Notes: a model not told the origin generated them from the sequence alone. 64,000 nt of DNA from Elmis aenea (GCA_947652605.1 OX393579.1:49234970-49298969); one strand, 5' to 3'. Shown: positions 45,786 through 56,370, numbered from the stretch's first letter. Numbers and translations are program-made.

Positions 45786-46135
45786 ATGACGGAACCACAG
45801 ATATTCATTACGTAAGCTATGACGTTCAATAATGTCATGTCGCAAAAGTATGAAACGGTTTTGCTAAAAAAGCATTTGGGTAATTGGGCAATGGCTTATT
45901 TCCTAAAGGTCATATTTTTAAAGTAACAACACTGCTTATAAAAAAAATGTATAAGGTTGTATGGGTCTAAAGTCAACCGTTTTCGTAAAATTTACATTTT
46001 TATGAACATTTTGAGCGATACAGCACTTTTTTAACAATTTAATTTAAAAAGGCTGTAGAATTTCGTTTGAATATTACCTAGATTGACAATAGATTAATTA
46101 AAACTTTGCGCTAGCTACATTTTTAAAATATTATA
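45786..46135. other. Short interval, no gene seen
   Basis: AT-rich; nothing recognised. Confidence 0.35.
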
Positions 46136-46230
46136 CAGGGTGTTTTTGTGTAACTCTAAACATCGTTAACTGAAATTTCTTAAATACAAAACCCTATGGT
46201 TTTACATAGTGTTATAGAAAATTTGATCGT
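46136..46230 (+). repeat. CAGGGTGTTTTTGTG element tip
   Basis: TTATA then CAGGGTGTTTTTGTGTAAC, a further member of the shared-terminus group with no right end found. Confidence 0.35.
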
Positions 46231-47099
46231 CTTACAAAAACAATAACCAACAATGCATATTTAATAAAACACAAGAACTACTAGGGAAATTTTGGGTTTA
46301 GTGTGCACTTTGTGAATTTTATACGTACCCTGACCTAACCTGACTTGAAATAAACAAAAAAGGAAAAATTGTTCAAAATTTTAATGTACCTACTAATAGC
46401 ACAGGTTTAAACTTACTTAATTACTGTAAAGCAACAAGAGCAAAAAACCCAATTTTTCAGCTTAAATTTAAGAGTCTTCTGAAAAATTAATTTTAATAAC
46501 AAAGAAAAATTGGATTGTTTCAACATTTTTTAAATGTCTTAATTTATATGAAAAACAATTTTATGTATTCTTATGAATTTGCATTACACTTTTATTTTTT
46601 CCCAACACATTGAGTAGTAAAGCAAATATGTTCACATATTTTAAATCAGGAGAAAAAACCGTTTTACTAAACAAATATATGATAATGTAGCAGCTTCCAC
46701 CGGCATGCGAAAACAACAGGAGATATTTAAAAAAAGGGGTTTTCTTATTCCGTCATCACAGTAACTGATGAGATTGTAAAACATTACTTCGAAGTTCTTC
46801 GAAACCCTTATGACGCCATTACCAACACAAAGCACATAAAAATGACTAGATTCTACACTATTGGTAAAAAGTTGAAGGTACATTGATTTTTTTATTTAAA
46901 TTCATTTAAAATCAAATAGCCCTGGAATTAGTGTTACAAAAGCAAGCATTAAAAACTAAACAGGATAGTCCATCCTAACGATAGTTATAAACTGAACAGG
47001 ATTTCATATTCCCACAAGCCTAATGTTTTGCTAAAACATCACGAAATAATTCCAGTAATAACATTTTTCATTGATTTCCAATTTTTCATGTCCCCAATA
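46231..47099. other. Gene-free interval
   Basis: AT-rich; the 80-codon minus frame at 46641-46883 shows no domain. Confidence 0.35.
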
Positions 47100-47267
47100 G
47101 ATGTTCCAACGATTTTAGAGCATTATCAACAATATCCTTGTTTATGGGACAAATCTATTCCCGAATATAGCGACTTCAAAATAATTAGTTGCTCTACAAC
47201 ACTCGTTGCTGCAGTTACAAGAGCGTCAATTTTTATTTTGATGTCGCGACACTCATTTTACGTGTGA
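47100..47267 (+). pseudogene. MADF-domain fragment, probably from a PIF/Harbinger element
   Basis: The frame reads DVPTILEHYQQYPCLWDKSI then PEYSDFK, the opening of a MADF (Myb/SANT-like, Adf-1 type) DNA-binding domain, in which PCLWD and the following Y-x-D are the conserved marks. It follows a plausible intron end CCCCAATAG at 47092-47100, so it may be the start of an exon. After PEYSDFK the similarity stops. Downstream, 47262-47335 has GTGTGAACGCCCAG and ACCGTGTGAACTACCC with TGTCGCGACA-like words, a style of terminus seen in PIF/Harbinger elements, whose second gene is often a MADF or Myb-like protein. A host MADF gene fragment is the alternative. Confidence 0.5.
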
Positions 47268-47775
47268 ACGCCCAGTGCCGCGACACGAATGTCAAGCGAT
47301 GCCGTGACATTTGATGTCGCGAAGCTAGTGTCACCGTGTGAACTACCCTTTACAGACTTTTAATAAACAACAGATATGATTTTTAATATCATTATCCATT
47401 GTTTATCGCGTATGCTGTATTTTAGGGGTCTGATTGGGAAGCTGTAAAAATAAGCAAAGCAACACCAACAAACACGCGAAACCCCTGAAATTTTCCGTGA
47501 AACCTCGGGGTTCCGCGGAGCCCACTTGAGGGAACGCTGTTATAGAATGTAAACCTTTACTTAATTTAATAAATACTTGAATAAATTCAGCGATTCAATT
47601 GTTATTATAAATAAGTTTAATTAAAAAAACTTGCGTTTTCGTATGAAGGATCTTTTGTTGAAATGCTAAACCAGTTTCAAGACTCTTTTCTTCATCATGG
47701 CTACAAGGAGTTTTTAAAAAAAGATGGGTTTTTAACTAAAATTATTTATATTTGCTTTGTTTATTTACGGCCTTA
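47268..47775. other. Interval with transposon ends, no gene seen
   Basis: 47268-47345 holds the GTGTGAAC-type candidate termini. Around 47490-47540, CCTCGGGGTTCCGCGGAGCC and GGGAACGCTG resemble the right end of a hAT MITE without a left partner. Confidence 0.4.
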
Positions 47776-47853
47776 AAGCTAAGGCCGCACTGCGGGATGG
47801 TTGGCTGGAGGGTAGATGGTAGATACACGCCGTCGCCTGGCGACAATCCAGGC
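47776..47853 (+). repeat. 78-bp direct repeat, copy 1
   Basis: AAGCTAAGGCCGCACTGCGG through GCCTGGCGACAATCCAGGC, identical by eye over all 78 bases to 48775-48852. GC-rich against an AT-rich background. Confidence 0.85.
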
Positions 47854-48774
47854 GCTTTGTTGTAGTATTATTTTGGCGATAAAATTTTTAAAAAAGAATA
47901 AACAACATGCACCGTTTAACTTCAAAACCGCATAAAAGAGACCCTACTATACATGTATTATGTAAAGCTATATATTTGAATAAAATTTATTCATACTAGG
48001 TTTCTTTTTTCCCCTTTCGCTTATCCGGATATTTCGTTATCCGGACTACCTTTATCCCCAATTAGTCCGGATAATAGACGTTCTACTGTGCTCTAGTTTT
48101 GTTTAAGTTTTGTCACTCTTAAACGTTTTTACTTAGGATGGCCTAAAATTAAATCATCAAGAGATATTTACTAAAATATATTTTTACTATTAAGATTATT
48201 GCTTTAAGATGAAACTAATATGCTTATAATTTTGCACTTGTTAATTAAGCGTTAAACGAGTATACAAATCGAAATAAAGTCACGTTCTCGAAGACAGTTC
48301 ATTCTTTAGCTATGAACATCAGATATTTCTGACAAAAAAAGAAAAGAAACACATCATTAAAGCAGTGAGGACGCTCCAATGCTTGCGATTCGCGAAACTG
48401 TGTGGGCGAACTCCGAATCTTGCGCAGCTGTAATAACATTTTACGAATGTAATAACCAACAATTAATGTTTAACGTACAAGGTGAATTACAACTGGTCCT
48501 AAACATACAGTTGTTACATCCGAAAACCAAAGTAAGCCTTGATTTCGTAGTTTAGAAGTCAAATTTACATGTCGTAAATAATGTACGCGTCGAGTAGTTC
48601 CAGGAAATTTGATTAATATTTCAAAATGCAGCAACAAACTGAACGTAGCTGGCACTGGAAACACTTTTTACGAGCTACAACACTTAACAACTTTTTATAG
48701 ATTGTTTACTGTACAAAGTGACAAAAAAAATTGTGATGGTAAAAGAGGAATAACCTCCAAAAACTATAGCGTTT
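47854..48774. other. DNA between the 78-bp repeats, no gene seen
   Basis: AT-rich, about 0.9 kb. Near 48370-48425 a CpG-richer patch (GCTTGCGATTCGCG, TGTGGGCGAACTCCG) stands out. No frame recognised. Confidence 0.4.
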
Positions 48775-48852
48775 AAGCTAAGGCCGCACTGCGGGATGGT
48801 TGGCTGGAGGGTAGATGGTAGATACACGCCGTCGCCTGGCGACAATCCAGGC
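48775..48852 (+). repeat. 78-bp direct repeat, copy 2
   Basis: Identical to copy 1; here it runs into an inverted repeat, GCGACAATCCAGGC followed by its complement GCCTGGATTGTCGC (48839-48866). Confidence 0.85.
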
Positions 48853-49327
48853 CTGGATTGTCGCAATAACAGACCAAAAAATTGTATTATCTATAGCAAC
48901 AAACGTGTTTTATACATTTTTCTTTAAATTCGTGTTTATAAATGTTATTCCTCCTATGGATTCCGAGAAAAATTGAAACAGATGCGCAACCGTTTACGGA
49001 TAATTTTTTTGCTTCATTTAATGTAGCCATAAAAGCTTTTAATTAACCCGTTAATCACTATTATTCAATAAATTTACTTGTCATTTGAAATTTATTGTTG
49101 CGACAATTACAGTCATCTTTCCTATTCAATTCCATATATTTTCGATTTCCATTGGATCGCATTTAACATATATTTAATATCGCTTCAAATATCATTAACA
49201 GAACATGCTAACATGAGTACAAGTTATAGTTGTTATAATACATACATCAAAGTGGGGATTACGTTGAATAAAATAAACTGATATTCATTAATCAATTTAA
49301 AGAAATACAAGTTAGCTTTTAAATAAG
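48853..49327. other. Interval, no gene seen
   Basis: AT-rich. The 67-codon frame at 49078-49281 has no recognised domain. Confidence 0.4.
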
Positions 49328-49335
49328 ATCTAGAT

Positions 49336-49590
49336 CAGGGGTTCCCAAAGTTTTCACCAGGCGGGACAAATTGTAGACTCCGAATATTTGGCGGGCCAAA
49401 AAAAAAGTGTTTTTGAGACATTAATTCGTGGAGAACCGACAAAATCTCGAAATGTCAAAATATGTACGTTTGTAAAAAGAAAATTACCTGGTATGATATC
49501 AAGATGGCGGATGGTCTGACATAGCGCGGGCCGTATTTTTAGGGTTCGCGGGCCGCATTTGGCCCGCGGGCCGCACTTTGGGAACCCCTG
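49336..49590. mobile_element. hAT MITE, 255 bp
   Basis: Ends CAGGGGTTCCCAAAG and CTTTGGGAACCCCTG, a perfect 15-bp inverted repeat, with a perfect 8-bp duplication ATCTAGAT (49328-49335 and 49591-49598). The right half carries GGGCCGTATTTTTAGGG and GGCCCGCGGGCCGCAC. Intact homologue of the split element at 27131-30560. Confidence 0.95.
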
Positions 49591-49598
49591 ATCTAGAT

Positions 49599-50295
49599 TA
49601 TCTAGATATCATTTATATCTTATTATTCTAATTTTCTTAGATTCCAATGTTGTTATTTTACTGACCGTTTAACGCACATACATACTTTTATTGTCAGCTG
49701 TTTCTTTGTATTTTGAAAGATGTTTTGCATCCTCAATTTATATGAAAATGGACAAATAAACATTGACATATATATTTTTTTAAGAACCAAGCCTCAAAAC
49801 GCTTGCGAACACAACCGAAACTAGATAAATTTGATAGAAAGTTAGCCATGAGACCGTTTAAATAAAAGTAAAAGAGACGATTACAGTTGATTTTTAATGG
49901 TAGTAGATTAATAACTGGGATTAACATTTTCTTTATAACATACTGTAATATAATTTCGAACGTTTCTCAAAGTATTATAAGATTTTGCTAGCGGCGTTCA
50001 AAAAATTGGCATGACTTGCTTAAAATTGGTTATAAAACATTCAAGCGTTTACAAATGTGATAATCTTCACTTACAGTTTTTGTAGAGTTGACAAAGCGCA
50101 AGGTTACGTAAAATAATTTTGTTTGTGGATTTCCGGTGTCGAGATTTCTCAACGGTGTGCGAATACATAAGGCAACAGTGTTGGTAAAATAAATATTGGA
50201 CGTTCAGTCGTTTTTGCTTTTCTCCTGTGGAACGAGAGGATTCCTTGGTGAAAATTTTATGTGCAAACTGTACCTAGTTAAAAAGAAATTGCTGC
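49599..50295. other. Interval, no gene seen
   Basis: AT-rich; no feature recognised. Confidence 0.4.
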
Positions 50296-50645
50296 TTATG
50301 TCCGAAAAAAGCAATTGAACAATTGTTCGATTGTTTTTGAAACTTGTTCTTCATCTGTTTTTGACAATTGTTGTTTAATTGTTTTTAAAATTGCTCTTCA
50401 CTTGTTTTTGACAATTGTTGTTTAACTGTTTGATTTGCAGGACTTTTATCTGGTTAGTCCTCGAATAGTTTTGGACAATGGTTGTTTAATTATTTTTAAA
50501 GTTGCTCTTCATTTGTTTTTGACAATTGTTCTGAAAATTGTTCTTTAATTGTTTTGGAAAGTTGTTGTTCAGTTGTTTTTGAAAATTATTCTTCAATTGT
50601 TTTTGACAACTGTTGTTTAACTGTTTAATTTGCAGAATTTTTATC
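50296..50645 (+). repeat. Degenerate minisatellite of TTGTTTTTGACAATTG words
   Basis: About seven imperfect units of roughly 45 bp built from CTTCACTTGTTTTTGACAA, TTGTTGTTTAATTG and TTTTTAAAATTG, some ending TTTGCAGGACTTTTATCTGG. Unit length and order vary. Confidence 0.7.
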
Positions 50646-51067
50646 TGGTTTCTATTCTGTTTTCAAAATTGCATATTTTCAAAATAAAATCCAATTTGTA
50701 ATTGTTTTAATTATCTTTTCATTTTTATGAAGCGAAAATGAGTAGTAATGTCAATAAGACTAATTAAAAATCACGTATCTTTCCTTAAAAAGATTCTTTT
50801 CGAAATGTAATACCAGTTTTGAGATCGTCTCTTGGTCAAAAAATAAGATTGCAACTGATGAAGAGACCAAAACTTGAAACTGGTTTGCATTTTGACAAGA
50901 AAAATGGATTATGTATGCGATTTTATAATTAAGCTTGTTAATATTAATTAATGATTCACTAAAATAATTATTAAACGCATTATTAGAAAATGAGTGCTAT
51001 TATTTTATGAAATACTCTTAATTAAATAAAACTTTAATATACTTTAATTTGTAATTAAAAACATATA
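50646..51067. other. Interval with a short inverted repeat
   Basis: ACCAGTTTTGAGATCG (about 50812) pairs imperfectly with CTTGAAACTGGT (about 50872-50883) around ACTGATGAAGAGACC. A similar GAAATGCTAAACCAGTTTC word is at 47657 in the other orientation. Otherwise AT-rich, no gene. Confidence 0.4.
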
Positions 51068-51567
51068 CCGGGTGTAAACAAAGTGTGGACACCCCTTTTT
51101 TTTTCTTTAGTTTTGATTTTAGATAAATAAAATTGTAGATATATGATATGTGCAAAAAACCGGATTTCTTAAGTACATGTACACAATTGTTTCACTTCCG
51201 GTTTCGCCGGAAATTACCCTTACCTTGTTATTTTATATGGAACACCCTGTATATTTTTACGTTTTAGGAAAGAGGATACGAAATTAAATTTTGGTTCAAA
51301 AATTATTTGAGGTTATAAAAATTAACCAAAATAGTGCAGTTGTATCCAAAATCGCTTCCTCTTTCCAAAAACTGTAAAAATATACAGGGTGTTTCATTTA
51401 AAATAACAAAGTTGGGGTCTTTTCCGGCGAAACCGGAAGTGAAACAATTATGTGCATGTGCTCATAAAACCAGGTTTTTTGCACATATTATATGTCTAAA
51501 ATTTCAATTATCTAAAATCAAAACTAAAGTAAAAAAAGGGGTTGTACCACACTTCATTTGCACCCGG
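51068..51567. mobile_element. Foldback element, family G, short intact copy
   Basis: TA (51066-51067) then CCGGGTGTAAACAAAG; right end TTTGCACCCGG then TA (51568-51569). Each arm is about 185 bp and is bounded on its inner side by another tip: AACACCCTGTATA (about 51241-51253) on the left and TATACAGGGTGTTTC (about 51382-51396) on the right. So each arm looks like a complete mini-element and the whole like two of them in inverted orientation around a spacer of about 130 bp. Confidence 0.85.
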
Positions 51568-51615
51568 TATATCATATTCTTTCTGTGATCGGTGTGATCT
51601 CTAAACAAAATATAA

Positions 51616-52266
51616 AAAAATATATTAAATAACAAATGCTCTGGTAACCAGCGTAAACAAATACTTCGTACCATACAAAAACATACCACGCCAAAAGAAG
51701 GAAAAGAAAAGAAAGAATACATCGCTACGACTTACTTGCCCTACATCAGCGGAGTGACTAACAAAATATCAAAGCTTCTGCAAAAACATAAAATCAAAAC
51801 TGTTTTCAACGCTCCTTTGAAGCTCTCGAATAAATTAAGAAGAACACACGACACAGGACTACACCACGCGGGAATATATAGCATACCTTGCTCCTGTGGA
51901 AAAGTATACATAGGACAAACTGGCAGGAGTATACAAACGCGTCTCAAAGAACACGAAGGACAAACAACAAGAAAACAAGTCGATAAATCAGCGGTAGCAG
52001 AACACGCCCAGGGTACAGGACACAACATCCTCTTCAGAGAAACAAAACTACTGGCCCGCGCAAACCATTTCTGGCCAAGATTATATCGAGAATCATTGGA
52101 AATCATCAAGAACCCAAACAACTACAACAGAGACACAGGCATACAACTCCCAAACATCTGGAAACCAGTCATCACAAAATCACTGAGGCAGAACAAATCC
52201 ATCAAGCGGAACGCCACGCCTCCACAAGCTGGATATATAAACCCAGCAACATCCCTCACAAATTAG
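51616..52266 (+). CDS. Penelope-like element, GIY-YIG endonuclease end (5'-truncated)
   Basis: An open frame of 216 codons with no natural start (a TAA at 51613-51615 precedes it; no early ATG fits). From about 51736 the protein reads LPYISGVTNKISKLLQKHKI, typical of the end of the reverse transcriptase and linker of Penelope-like retroelements, then a GIY-YIG nuclease: AGIYSIPCSCGKVYIGQTGR, in which Tyr of GIY and the YIG of VYIGQT are the signature and the following RLKEHEG holds the expected basic helix. The CxC between GIY and YIG is a Penelope-type trait. It ends at TAG... downstream of NPATSLTN (stop at 52264-52266). The reverse-transcriptase core is absent, so this is a 5'-truncated copy, yet no stop or frameshift interrupts what remains. 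Downstream at 52284-52310, ATGGTCGAAACGTCAAC is common after such frames. Confidence 0.85.
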   Translation, partial: KNILNNKCSGNQRKQILRTIQKHTTPKEGKEKKEYIATTYLPYISGVTNKISKLLQKHKIKTVFNAPLKLSNKLRRTHDTGLHHAGIYSIPCSCGKVYIGQTGRSIQTRLKEHEGQTTRKQVDKSAVAEHAQGTGHNILFRETKLLARANHFWPRLYRESLEIIKNPNNYNRDTGIQLPNIWKPVITKSLRQNKSIKRNATPPQAGYINPATSLTN

Positions 52267-53439
52267 TCGTTTTGAAAAAGACCAAGACACAATGGTCGAA
52301 ACGTCAACTACTTCTAAATATAGAAGACGCGGTTCCAAACCCGGAAACCAAGATTGTATTATGGATAACGGCCGCGAAAGCCTCAAGAATAAAATAATGT
52401 AAAGACTATCGTCTGCTTATTGGTAGCTTTTATAAATATTTGCTTTCGTAGTTTTTGTTCATTCTTTTGTTCAGCAAACTGTTTTTTGTTGCAAAAAAAT
52501 TCACAAATATTTGTAGGACCTCTCCGGTCAGATTCAGCTGAAGACAGCTTCAAAACTAGTATTTTAAAAACACTCGGATCACCAAAGGTTAAACTTCAAA
52601 TTTTTAACGTCACAATCTAACATTAAAAATTACTAACACGATTATGGTAGGTCAAACACACTTTATTTGCATATTAATTTATTAATTAATAAAAACCAAC
52701 GGCATTTCTTTTTAAAATACACGGTTAAAAAGACTGCGTTCTATACAGCAGGTACTGTGGAAGTCTTCTGCATGGCATAAAGCAACAAAATATATAGAAA
52801 CTCCGATCTGCCATAATTTACTAGAACTGGTTTTACAGTTTTGGAGATTTTTTACGAGTGAAACCATTAATATAACTGTGCAAAACATCTGTAATAAAAA
52901 TGAATGAAATGAATAACTTTTTAGTGTTGTTATTCTGATATGGAACACTTCCGCGTTTGTGTGTGCAAGAAATTTGGGAGGTAATACAAATTTGCTTGGA
53001 TGAAGTGTGTAATTGTAATAGCGTTTTTGGACGTTATCCTTGAGCAGAAACATTAAAGTACATTAATGTAGTGCGGAATAGAATTTCGCATCTTGTAAGT
53101 TCCTATGCAGGCCCAATAATTTCTTAAACCGAATAGTTGTTCAATAATTTTGTTGTATAAGCGATATATAATATAGCAATTAAATAATGTTATTGTTATT
53201 TAATTATTGCGTGCCAAGGTTCCAAGTTCGACCTATTTTTAGATCAGTTGGTCGTTGAATAATTCAAAGTAATGGGCTTTCATTTTTAATAACTTCAAGC
53301 ACTTTTGTTAAAGTGCATTGGATGCTAATGCTTTCAGTAAACTACGAGGGGTATTGATAAGTTTCTGACCTAGCTTAGAAGCAAACTGTACATATGCAAA
53401 GTAATAATTCACATTTTGGCCCGAAGATTTGGTAACAAA
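52267..53439. other. Penelope 3' flank and gene-free interval
   Basis: The first 130 bp (to about 52400) probably belongs to the Penelope-like 3' region. The rest is AT-rich without recognised repeats; the 113-codon minus frame at 52712-53053 shows no known domain. Confidence 0.4.
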
Positions 53440-53940
53440 GAATTCTCTCTACCGGATTTCCTTGCAAGTATAAAAAAAAATGTTCCTCCTCATCCAAGTA
53501 AACAAAGGCAATAATTTTTCTATTTTACATCTGCAGGCGAATTTTTTTGGGCGAGGAGAACTAGCATGTTTTCACTCTTTGTAAATTTTTTTGATCTCTG
53601 GATCATAATGATGAATCTAAGTTTCATCCATTGTAACTGCAGCCCAAAAAGTTGGACGTACCATCTGCAAATTGGGTGCAGATCGATTTAGACGTCGCCA
53701 CCCTCATTTGCTTTTGATCAGCATCTGGGCATTTGGATATCTAATTGGCTGATACTTTTTCATGCCTAATTCATCAAAAACGATATGAAAAACTCGTTCA
53801 TACGAGATGTTCAAAGTCTCTGATGATCGGTTTAGAACGATTCATCTATCTGTCAAAATCAAACCATGGACTTCCAACCCTCTGCTCGTCTGAAACATTT
53901 TTTTGATCCCGTTTAAATGCAGCAAACCAGTTTTTTTCAC
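53440..53940 (-). pseudogene. mariner transposase relic
   Basis: Minus-strand pieces in the right order for a mariner transposase: AFKRDQKNVSDEQRVGSP (linker after the first helix-turn-helix), VFHIVFDELGMKK (second helix-turn-helix to catalytic domain), then TMDET-stop-IHHYDPEIKK (53590-53635), the MDETW-IHHYDPE block carrying the first catalytic Asp. The Trp codon has become TAG at 53617-53619. A little further SPRPKKFACR and EKLLPLFTW follow. The third catalytic region is not seen. Many frame changes make it inactive. No terminal repeats were found. Confidence 0.65.
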
Positions 53941-54221
53941 TGTAGAATAAGAACATTAATCTGCTGATGTTGTCAGCATGTCATCATACATTTTCTTACC
54001 GTACCCTTCAAAAACAAAAATTTGATTACCAAACTTGAACAATCCTTAAACCCATTATTTTGGCTAATAACAGGATTGTTGTGCTTTCAAAATCGAACAC
54101 GTACCTACATGTACGAACGTAACTTTAATCAATTTATTAACAAATGTATTAAAACTAAAGTTAATTTTCTATTTTTAAAGTGAAAGAAGATTTTTAGAAC
54201 CCAAGTTTTTATATTTTTCTA
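53941..54221. other. Short interval, no gene seen
   Basis: AT-rich, nothing recognised. Confidence 0.35.
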
Positions 54222-54828
54222 CAAAGGGGATCACCCCTATAAAAAGTTTATTTATGGTCCGATTTTTATGAACTTTTTTTTAAACAATAAAGCATCAAAA
54301 ACTATACTTTGACCCTATTTTAAAATTTAGTTTACACTCGCAAAGCCTACTCTGATTTTTTTTTCGATGTCAAAATTGGCAAAATTTGTTTAGCGATTCA
54401 ATATTTGTGATTAAATATGCAACGCAGTGTTCTATGCTATGTAAAAATTAAAAGTTAGAGTTGCCATAAAAAAATATTATTTGACGTAAATAAGCAACAA
54501 TTAATTTGTATCAGTATTAAAATCGCAACGTTGATTGAATTTTCGATGGGTTGACTACTAATTTTACAAGAAAAATTTTTTTAAATAAAAGGTAAAAAAC
54601 CCATTTAAGGGCATTCTAAATCCAGTGGTGTAGTCAGATTATAGGTAAGAAAATTGTTAAACAAATTTTGCCAATTTTGACATAGAAAAAAAAATCATAG
54701 TAGGCTTTGTGAGCGTAAATTGAATTTTAAAACTAAGTGCCAAAATACAGTTTTTGATGCTTTATTGTTTAAAAAAGTTCATGAAAATCGGACCATAAAT
54801 AAACTTTTTATAGGGGTGATCTCCTTTG
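54222..54828. mobile_element. Foldback element, family M
   Basis: CAAAGGGGATCACCCCTAT on the left pairs with ATAGGGGTGATCTCCTTTG on the right; pairing continues through TTTATTTATGGTCCGATTTT and AAAATTGGCAAAATTTG for about 200 bp per arm. The frame at 54720-54911 lies in the right arm and is not a gene. Flanking duplication unclear. Confidence 0.75.
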
Positions 54829-55360
54829 AAATGGGTCTTTTGGACTTTAATATGAACTTTTTTTTCCCACAGGAAGTACATTTTTATCAATTTTATTATC
54901 TAAGTGTTTAATTGTATGAGAACTTCAACTTTTGCACCAGTTATCGCAAAAACTGGATCAATCATAATCATATACCAAAGAGTCAGTAATTAATGTTTTT
55001 GTATAATATGCAGGTTAATTTATGATTCTGGTTTACCGTCGACCGTATGATTATACAGATGTGTATTTTTGTACAAGAGAAAATTAATTACGTTATTTTA
55101 AGGATATTTTTGCTCATTTTGTACTAGTTCATTTCTAAATTTTATTCCTTTTAATATTTTTGTAGTCATTAAACATGGGTAAAAAAATTTAAAAAATTAC
55201 ATTTGTATTTTGTATTAGAATATAAATATGTTATTAAAAAAATTAATTAAATTTTACCAAAACGCATAGACACTTTTGGGTAGGGTTACTAGATGCAAAA
55301 ATGAAAACGGAGGACAATTTGTTCTGAATTTAGGACATTAAAAAAAAAAATGTAATTATA
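54829..55360. other. Interval, no gene seen
   Basis: AT-rich, nothing recognised. Confidence 0.4.
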
Positions 55361-55530
55361 AAATTAATTACAAACTTGCATTTTTCTAAAAATGAAATCT
55401 ATAGTTGGCTATGACCTTATGGAAAAGCATTTTTATTCCTCTTTTTAATAATATTTATGAATAAGATTTACTGTACTATCTATTTTGATATTTAGGCACA
55501 AAACAAATAAAATTCATCAAAATTTCCTAT
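55361..55530 (+). repeat. Family C fragment
   Basis: TTGGCTATGACCTTATGG, TATTTTGATATTTAGGC and ACAAATAAAATTCATCAAA match 12284-12435 in order. Both ends of the element are missing. Confidence 0.6.
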
Positions 55531-55740
55531 GGCTTATAGAGCAGGCCCGTGCAACCTTTTTCTATTGGATATGAAGATTCTTCTAACTGTGAAGGGTCGG
55601 GAGAAATATTGAAACTGATTTTTTTTTCGCGCATAAATTTTCAATATTAGCAACGCAGTGACGTACAAAGAATTCCCTAAAAAGTTCGGTTTTAAATTTC
55701 CTAGTCAGAAGCGTAGTTAACTGAAAGCGATTTCCTCAAT
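55531..55740. other. Short interval, no gene seen
   Basis: No clear homology; may be decayed sequence of the hAT relic that follows on the minus strand. Confidence 0.3.
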
Positions 55741-56370
55741 TTTAATTTCTATATTATTTTTTGATACAAAATAGAGTTCCACAGCTGTTGTTGTTCCTTT
55801 CATCCTTACCGAATCTAATAATTCATCAGTAACATTTAAGTTTATATCTGCTCCACGAAAAAAATATTACAAGTCAAGCAGTATTAGATACATCCGTTGA
55901 TTCATCAAGCAAAGAGAATAATATAAAAACTTATTAGCAGTATATTTAAGAGTTAATTTTACGTTTTCTGCCATTTCATCAATTTATCTTGCCACAGTAA
56001 ATCTGTAAAATAACATTAAAACAAGCTTCTTTTTAGGGCAAATAAAGTTCACAGCCATTTTAATACATTCTTTTATTAAACTACAATCAGAGAATGGTTT
56101 CAGATGTTCAGCTGAAATATTAAAAAATTCATAACTACCTATTGTTGTGAGGTCTTGTTGTTTATAAGCATTTTTGAACAAGTTTTGTTGTCCTGCTAAG
56201 TTCCTTTCGTTGCCATTTTTCTTTCTCCTCTTAAATCACCTGTTAAATTCTTTTTTTTTAAAGAACTTTTTGACATGTAATGACACTTAATGTTATACTC
56301 TTTAAATAGTTTTAATACAGCAATGCTTGTAATGTACAACTGGGCAAATTGAGTTACATTAACACGATGT
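55741..56370 (-). pseudogene. hAT transposase relic with BED finger (GTF2IRD2/ZBED-like)
   Basis: Minus-strand remains of the N-terminal half of a hAT transposase. At 56280-56345 LFKEYNIKCHYMSKS, preceded by a degraded CLIC-like segment, is the end of a BED zinc finger (the second His and spacing match the KEYNIKRHYETKH form). The frame 55984-56181 reads SYEFFNISAEHLKPFSDCS and LIKECIKMAVNFICPKKK, the helical linker of the GTF2IRD2/ZBED-like subgroup. Then LLDESTDVSNTA (DESTDVSN at 55883-55906) holds the first catalytic Asp, followed after frame changes by FFRGADINLNVTDELL and VRMKGTTTAVELYF. Multiple stops and shifts show it is dead. The C-terminal half is not present next to it. Confidence 0.7.

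Noticed and set aside
50296..50645. CRISPR-like array
   Set aside because: Units are degenerate, contiguous and AT-rich, without constant repeats separated by unique spacers; the DNA is eukaryotic.
50855..50885. Second CTGATGA ... GAAAC candidate ribozyme
   Set aside because: Stem II would need several non-pairs, and the segment is better explained by the local inverted repeat.
51741..52121. 126-codon minus-strand frame
   Set aside because: Antisense shadow of the GIY-YIG frame.
52712..53053. 113-codon minus-strand frame
   Set aside because: No recognised domain; length is possible by chance in this much sequence.
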